From contig DMYC01000272.1 in NCBI GenBank assembly GCA_003482695.1, positions 2,933-11,632 of the forward strand: a stretch of 8,700 nucleotides of DNA, in the 5' to 3' direction. Positions within the stretch are counted from its first letter, which is position 1; every line of letters starts with the position of its first letter. Below the pieces are notes generated by a model that was given only the letters and a program-made list of their open reading frames with translations, did not search any database and was not told the origin of the DNA. This stretch comes from Clostridiales bacterium UBA8960 (GTDB lineage: Bacteria > Bacillota > Clostridia > Peptostreptococcales > Acidaminobacteraceae). Shown here piece by piece: positions 4,788 to 8,700 of the stretch. A program made the position numbers and the translations under genes.

Positions 4788-7700
4788 TCAGTCAAGCTGA
4801 GCCGCGATTTCTTCAAGTTGCACGCTCAACACTCTTGAGATGCCATATTCCTCCATGGTCACGCCATATAAGGTATCAGCAATCTCCATTGTCCCTTTTC
4901 TATGCGTTATGATGATGAACTGCGAGTTTTTAGCATAATCACGAATAAAATCTGCGAATCTAAAGACATTGACATCATCAAGTGCAGCTTCGATTTCATC
5001 AAGTATGCAAAATGGTGTCGGTTTCGTCGATAAAATGGCAAACAACAACGCAATTGCCGTCAATGCCTTTTCACCACCTGATAAAAGGTTGATGCTTTGA
5101 AGTTTTTTTCCTGGTGGTTGCGCGATTATTTCGACATCACAATCGAGGATATCATCATAATCTGCAAGTAAAAGTTCTGCATCGCCACCATTGAAAAGGG
5201 CTTTGAAAGTCCCTTTAAAATGCTCGTTTATTATGTCAAAGTTTTCTTTGAACATGACGATCATCTTCTTTTCCAAGTCGGCAATGATCTTTTCAAGTTG
5301 TTGCACCGCATCTAAAAGGTCCTTTTTTTGCTCACTTAGGAATTCGAAACGCGTGGAAACTTCCTCGTATTCTTTTATCGCACCAATATTTACCGTACCC
5401 AACATCTTGAGATCGAATCTGAGTTGCTTCATCTCATTTTTTTGATAAGGGACTTCTTCCACTTGAAGCGCTTCTGCGATGCTCATTTCATATTTTTCCC
5501 AAAGTTCTGCCGTAACGGTGTCTTTTTCGACTTCAAGCTTCACTTTCTTCACATCGAGCTTGTGGATATTTTCCTTTGCTTCTTCATGTTTTTGCAGTAG
5601 CATCGTCATCTCTTTGCTTATGGCGTCAAGCGCTTTGTACTCGCTTTGTTTTATCGATGTTTTCTCAGCGATTTCTTCTTTGCACTTTGCCACTTCCGAT
5701 TTGATCTGATTGATTTTTTCGATTAAAGATTCAATATGCGTCTCAAAGGTCTCTGCATGGTCGCTAAAACCGACGATTTGATTCTTTCGCATGTCAATCT
5801 TTTGATTATGAAGTTCAAGATCCTCGTCAATTCGATTGATCTCACGATTTTTAAACGCCAGCGATTGTTCCAGTGACGCCATTTTCATCTTGAGGGTGTT
5901 GTATGCTTCACCAAAATCGGTGACACTTGCTTCAAGTTCTAATATGGATGTGTTGCACTCAAAAAGACTTGATTCGACTTCAGACACAAATCCCTTGGAA
6001 TTTTCAATCAACAACATGTTTTCATCTATTTTTGCACGCGATTCTTCAAGTTCGAGATTAAGCGTTTGAAAATCGGCCTCATACTTGTCGTTGACTTCCT
6101 GTGAGGCATCGACGACTTGAGTGTGATTGTCTCTCATATGTTCCAGTTTGACGATTTCAAGCGAAATACGATCTAACTCCGCCCTTAATTGTCTTAGGGC
6201 ATCTTCTTGATCTGCAATCGTCAAACTAAATTGCTGTAGCGCCACATTTTGCTGATGGTGTTCTATCTCCAGTTTAGCGGCGAGTGCCTGAAGCTCAGTG
6301 ATGCGCCTTTTTCGGCTCAGGATGTTAGAAACTTTCGATTTGAAAGAACCGCCTGATATTGCGCCACCAGGAACTAAGATGTCGCCCGAAAGTGTGATCA
6401 CTTTATATTTTAGATTCTTTATCCTGATCATTCGACTAGCCGTTTCAAAATCTTCCACGATCAAAATTCGACCAAGTAAAAATTCGGCGAGTTTTTCATA
6501 TCGTTTTTCAACCTTGATCAAATCCTTAGCAATGCCGATGAAGCCTTTTTCGCTTTTGACGTGCGTCAATTGTTCGCTTTGCTGACCCTTCTCGTCTAAG
6601 TTTTCAAGCGGCAAAAATGTAACGCGACCAAGATCGTTTTTTCTGAGGTACTCGATTGAACGTTTTGCATCAGATATTCTTTCACATACGATATTCTGTA
6701 TCGCGCGACCAAGTGATACTTCGATGGCGATTTCATATTTTTTTGGCACTTCAATCAACGAGGCAACGATACCTATAATGCCCGTTTGGTCTTCAAGGCT
6801 CACCAGAATATCCTTGACGCCTTTATCATAGCCATCGAATTCTTCTTCAAGTGTATTTAGCAGTTTGAGTTCCGTTTGCGATTGTGAAAGCGTTTGCTTG
6901 GTTTGATCATATTGTTTTAGCAAATCATTATGTTCTTTTTTGTTATACTCCAAAAATTGTATTGTTTCAGCGGTGCTTTTGTTTAGACTGAGTTTTTCAA
7001 CATTTAATTCGGATAGCTTTTCTATAATGACAGCCTTATCTTGGTGCGACTGCTCGATAAGTGCCTTCTGCCCTTCAATATGCTTTTGTATTTGAGCCAG
7101 TTTGTCTCTCAGTGAGAGACTCATCCGTTCAAGTGTCTCATTTTCCTGTTTCTTAAGTTCAATAAGGTTCAACTTGTCGATAACGTCTTTGCGGTTGATG
7201 TCGTTTTCCGTTTTTTTATCTTCAAGGTTCTGACGTGCAAGGTCAAGTTTGATTTGAATATCATTTAATGCATCTGTTCCAATGCGCTTTTCTTCTTCTA
7301 AAACGGCTTTTTCATCGATGAGGTATTCAATGTTCTTCAAGATACGGTTTTTTTCATCTTCAAGTTCTTCGAGTTCTTGTAAAATACGTGCGATGTTGCC
7401 CTTGGTGTTTGCCTTTTTCTCCTGAATAAGTTCTTTCTCACCAATCGTTTTGCTTTCATCGTTGAGCCGTTCATGATAAAGTGCCTCAAGTGCTCTGATT
7501 TCTCGATTGAGCGCAACCATTTGTCCATCTTTTTCATTGTAGCTTAACTTTAGATCGTCATGCCTTTCATCGATTGCCTTTAACTGATCTTCAAACTCAC
7601 GCAACTGACCAAGTATGTCGAGAAGTGATTGTTCACATTCCAAATAGCGCTTTGAATAGTAATTGAGCTCTATGCTCTTGAGCGCTTCAGTGATTTCAAT

Positions 7701-8345
7701 ATATTGCTTGGCGCGTTCACTCTCCATGCGAAGCGGTTCCACGCGATCTTCAATTTCCGAGATGATATCTTGTATTCTTAAAAGATTTTCAGTGGTTGCC
7801 TTTAATTTTTTCTCAGACTCGATTTTTCTGGATTTGTACTTGATAATGCCTGCGGCCTCTTCAAATAAAAGCCTGCGTTCTTCTTTATTGTTGCTTAGAA
7901 TTTCATCGATTCGACCTTGTCCGATAATCGAATACCCTTCGCGACCGATTCCGGTGTCCATGAACAATTCTCTGACGTCTTTAAGTCGACAAGGCATTTG
8001 ATTGATCAAATACTCACTGTCACCTGATCTATGTACACGCCTAACAATAGATATTTCATCGTATTCGAGCGGAAAAAACTGATTGCTGTTATCAAAAGTC
8101 AGTTTTACTTCAGCCAGTCCCAATGATTTTCTGTGCTTCGTGCCACTGAAAATAACATCTTCCATTTTATTGCCTCTTAAGGTTTTGACGCGTTGTTCTC
8201 CAAGCACCCACCTAACGGCATCCGTTATATTGCTTTTTCCACTGCCATTTGGACCTACAACGCAGGTTACGCCTTCTTTAAACTCGACGACGGTTTTATC
8301 TGCAAAGGATTTGAAACCCCTCATTTCAACTTGTTTTAAGTACAC
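4788..8345 (-). CDS. smc: Chromosome partition protein Smc
   Basis: Smc is the ATPase core of the bacterial condensin. It dimerises through its hinge and, with ScpA and ScpB, extrudes and organises DNA loops for chromosome segregation. The 1185-residue protein has the usual length. The N-terminal head has Walker A GPNGSGKS (31-38) within VVGPNGSGKSNITDAVRWVLG, then the Q-loop region LGEQRVKTLRGNKMEDVIF (48-66). Two long coiled coils (about 170-500 and 670-1020) flank the hinge (about 505-665), which ends with the glycine-rich PGGAISGGS. The C-terminal head has the signature LSGGEK (1088-1093), Walker B FCILDE (1112-1117) and ITHRKG. The start codon is GTG (8345-8343), which gives the typical MYLKQVEMRGFKSF, with an imperfect AGGGGTG site 5 nt upstream. 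scpA and scpB are not in the window. Confidence 0.98.
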   Translation of the reverse strand: MYLKQVEMRGFKSFADKTVVEFKEGVTCVVGPNGSGKSNITDAVRWVLGEQRVKTLRGNKMEDVIFSGTKHRKSLGLAEVKLTFDNSNQFFPLEYDEISIVRRVHRSGDSEYLINQMPCRLKDVRELFMDTGIGREGYSIIGQGRIDEILSNNKEERRLLFEEAAGIIKYKSRKIESEKKLKATTENLLRIQDIISEIEDRVEPLRMESERAKQYIEITEALKSIELNYYSKRYLECEQSLLDILGQLREFEDQLKAIDERHDDLKLSYNEKDGQMVALNREIRALEALYHERLNDESKTIGEKELIQEKKANTKGNIARILQELEELEDEKNRILKNIEYLIDEKAVLEEEKRIGTDALNDIQIKLDLARQNLEDKKTENDINRKDVIDKLNLIELKKQENETLERMSLSLRDKLAQIQKHIEGQKALIEQSHQDKAVIIEKLSELNVEKLSLNKSTAETIQFLEYNKKEHNDLLKQYDQTKQTLSQSQTELKLLNTLEEEFDGYDKGVKDILVSLEDQTGIIGIVASLIEVPKKYEIAIEVSLGRAIQNIVCERISDAKRSIEYLRKNDLGRVTFLPLENLDEKGQQSEQLTHVKSEKGFIGIAKDLIKVEKRYEKLAEFLLGRILIVEDFETASRMIRIKNLKYKVITLSGDILVPGGAISGGSFKSKVSNILSRKRRITELQALAAKLEIEHHQQNVALQQFSLTIADQEDALRQLRAELDRISLEIVKLEHMRDNHTQVVDASQEVNDKYEADFQTLNLELEESRAKIDENMLLIENSKGFVSEVESSLFECNTSILELEASVTDFGEAYNTLKMKMASLEQSLAFKNREINRIDEDLELHNQKIDMRKNQIVGFSDHAETFETHIESLIEKINQIKSEVAKCKEEIAEKTSIKQSEYKALDAISKEMTMLLQKHEEAKENIHKLDVKKVKLEVEKDTVTAELWEKYEMSIAEALQVEEVPYQKNEMKQLRFDLKMLGTVNIGAIKEYEEVSTRFEFLSEQKKDLLDAVQQLEKIIADLEKKMIVMFKENFDIINEHFKGTFKALFNGGDAELLLADYDDILDCDVEIIAQPPGKKLQSINLLSGGEKALTAIALLFAILSTKPTPFCILDEIEAALDDVNVFRFADFIRDYAKNSQFIIITHRKGTMEIADTLYGVTMEEYGISRVLSVQLEEIAAQLD

Positions 8346-8350
8346 TGAAA

Positions 8351-8357
8351 CACCCCT
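8351..8357 (-). promoter_or_regulatory. Imperfect ribosome-binding site of smc
   Basis: AGGGGTG on the minus strand lies 5 nt before the GTG start of smc. It departs from AGGAGG(TG), so both the site and the codon are weaker than for the neighbouring genes, in keeping with a protein needed in modest amounts. The 15-bp gap to the preceding stop codon leaves no room for a separate promoter. Confidence 0.6.
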
Positions 8358-8360
8358 AAA

Positions 8361-8700
8361 TCAATTAATTATATTTACCATGGCATGCTGATCGCCCATG
8401 GAAAGTCGAATCTTATTGTGCTCTATATCGGGATTGCCGTTTATCTTGAGTTCAATCGTTTTGTGTGGATAATTTTTCCTTAACAAATGCGTTAATTCGA
8501 TTTGATTGGACTGCTTTTGTCCAATTGCTATGGAAACTTTTCTGCTATTGACAGAAATCACGAGATTGTTTCCAGCTTCATGTAAATCCATCGACTCTAT
8601 GCATCTTATCATCGCTTTTAGAAACAGGTTGGCGTACACCAACTCACCAAATGCAGGGTGAAAAGGTCCAGCGATGACCGCTTTATCAAAATCGATCAAA
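8361..8700 (-). CDS. Radical-SAM protein of the Elp3-like family found upstream of smc, C-terminal part (5' end outside the window)
   Basis: The last 113 or so codons of a longer gene that enters from the right edge. The frame is open to base 8700 and the leftmost codon visible is TTG, read internally as Leu, so no start is in view. The segment AVIAGPFHPAFGELVYANLF (7-26 of the visible part), then a beta-rich tail with SRKVSIAIGQKQSNQ, resembles the C-terminus of the radical-SAM/Elp3-like proteins often encoded between rnc and smc in Clostridia. The radical-SAM CxxxCxxC motif would lie outside the window, so chemistry cannot be confirmed here. The function of this family is not well established. 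The stop lies 15 bp before the smc start, so the two genes are very probably cotranscribed. Confidence 0.7.
   Translation of the reverse strand, partial: LIDFDKAVIAGPFHPAFGELVYANLFLKAMIRCIESMDLHEAGNNLVISVNSRKVSIAIGQKQSNQIELTHLLRKNYPHKTIELKINGNPDIEHNKIRLSMGDQHAMVNIIN

Noticed and set aside
6941..6949. TGTTATACT on the plus strand within smc as an extended -10 for an antisense transcript.
   Set aside because: No -35-like hexamer lies 16-18 bp upstream, and AT-rich coding sequence throws up such motifs by chance.

Overview
This window is a conserved housekeeping gene cluster from a low-GC Gram-positive bacterium, most likely a member of the Clostridia. The evidence is the gene order, the AT-rich coding sequence, strong purine-rich Shine-Dalgarno sites and the protein sequences themselves. 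I cannot name the genus with confidence. Every supported gene lies on the minus strand, so transcription runs from the high coordinates to the low ones. No mobile element, CRISPR array, tRNA, rRNA or phage gene is visible.

In transcription order the genes are: the C-terminal part of a radical-SAM protein of the Elp3-like type found upstream of smc (8700-8361, cut by the window edge); smc (chromosome condensation ATPase); ftsY (SRP receptor GTPase); ylxM (small HTH protein linked to SRP); ffh (SRP GTPase); rpsP (ribosomal protein bS16); khpA (KH-domain RNA-binding protein); rimM (16S/30S maturation factor); trmD (tRNA m1G37 methyltransferase); and the first 36 codons of rplS (ribosomal protein bL19, cut by the window edge). 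Gaps between genes are 15 to 99 bp, and rimM and trmD overlap by 4 bp (ATGA).

The cluster joins three jobs. Smc organises the chromosome. FtsY, YlxM and Ffh deliver nascent membrane and secreted proteins to the membrane. The last block builds and tunes the translation machinery. ffh and smc both start with GTG. The best ftsY start is five codons inside the longest open frame, because that is where the ribosome-binding site sits.

Most of what goes beyond routine annotation is in the gaps. A consensus promoter (TTGACA, 17 bp, TATAAT) lies between ftsY and ylxM. It implies a separate ylxM-to-rplS transcription unit whose mRNA would have only about 7-9 nt before the ylxM ATG. A second promoter with an extended -10 starts at the very end of trmD and would drive rplS through a roughly 70-nt leader. 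That leader can fold into a nested stem, a plausible L19-type autoregulatory leader. A perfect 9-bp inverted repeat followed by a T-rich run lies between khpA and rimM and may be an attenuator or processing site. TrmD has Glu where the catalytic Asp of the E. coli and Haemophilus enzymes is found. I do not see an undescribed multi-gene system here; the novelty, if any, is regulatory.
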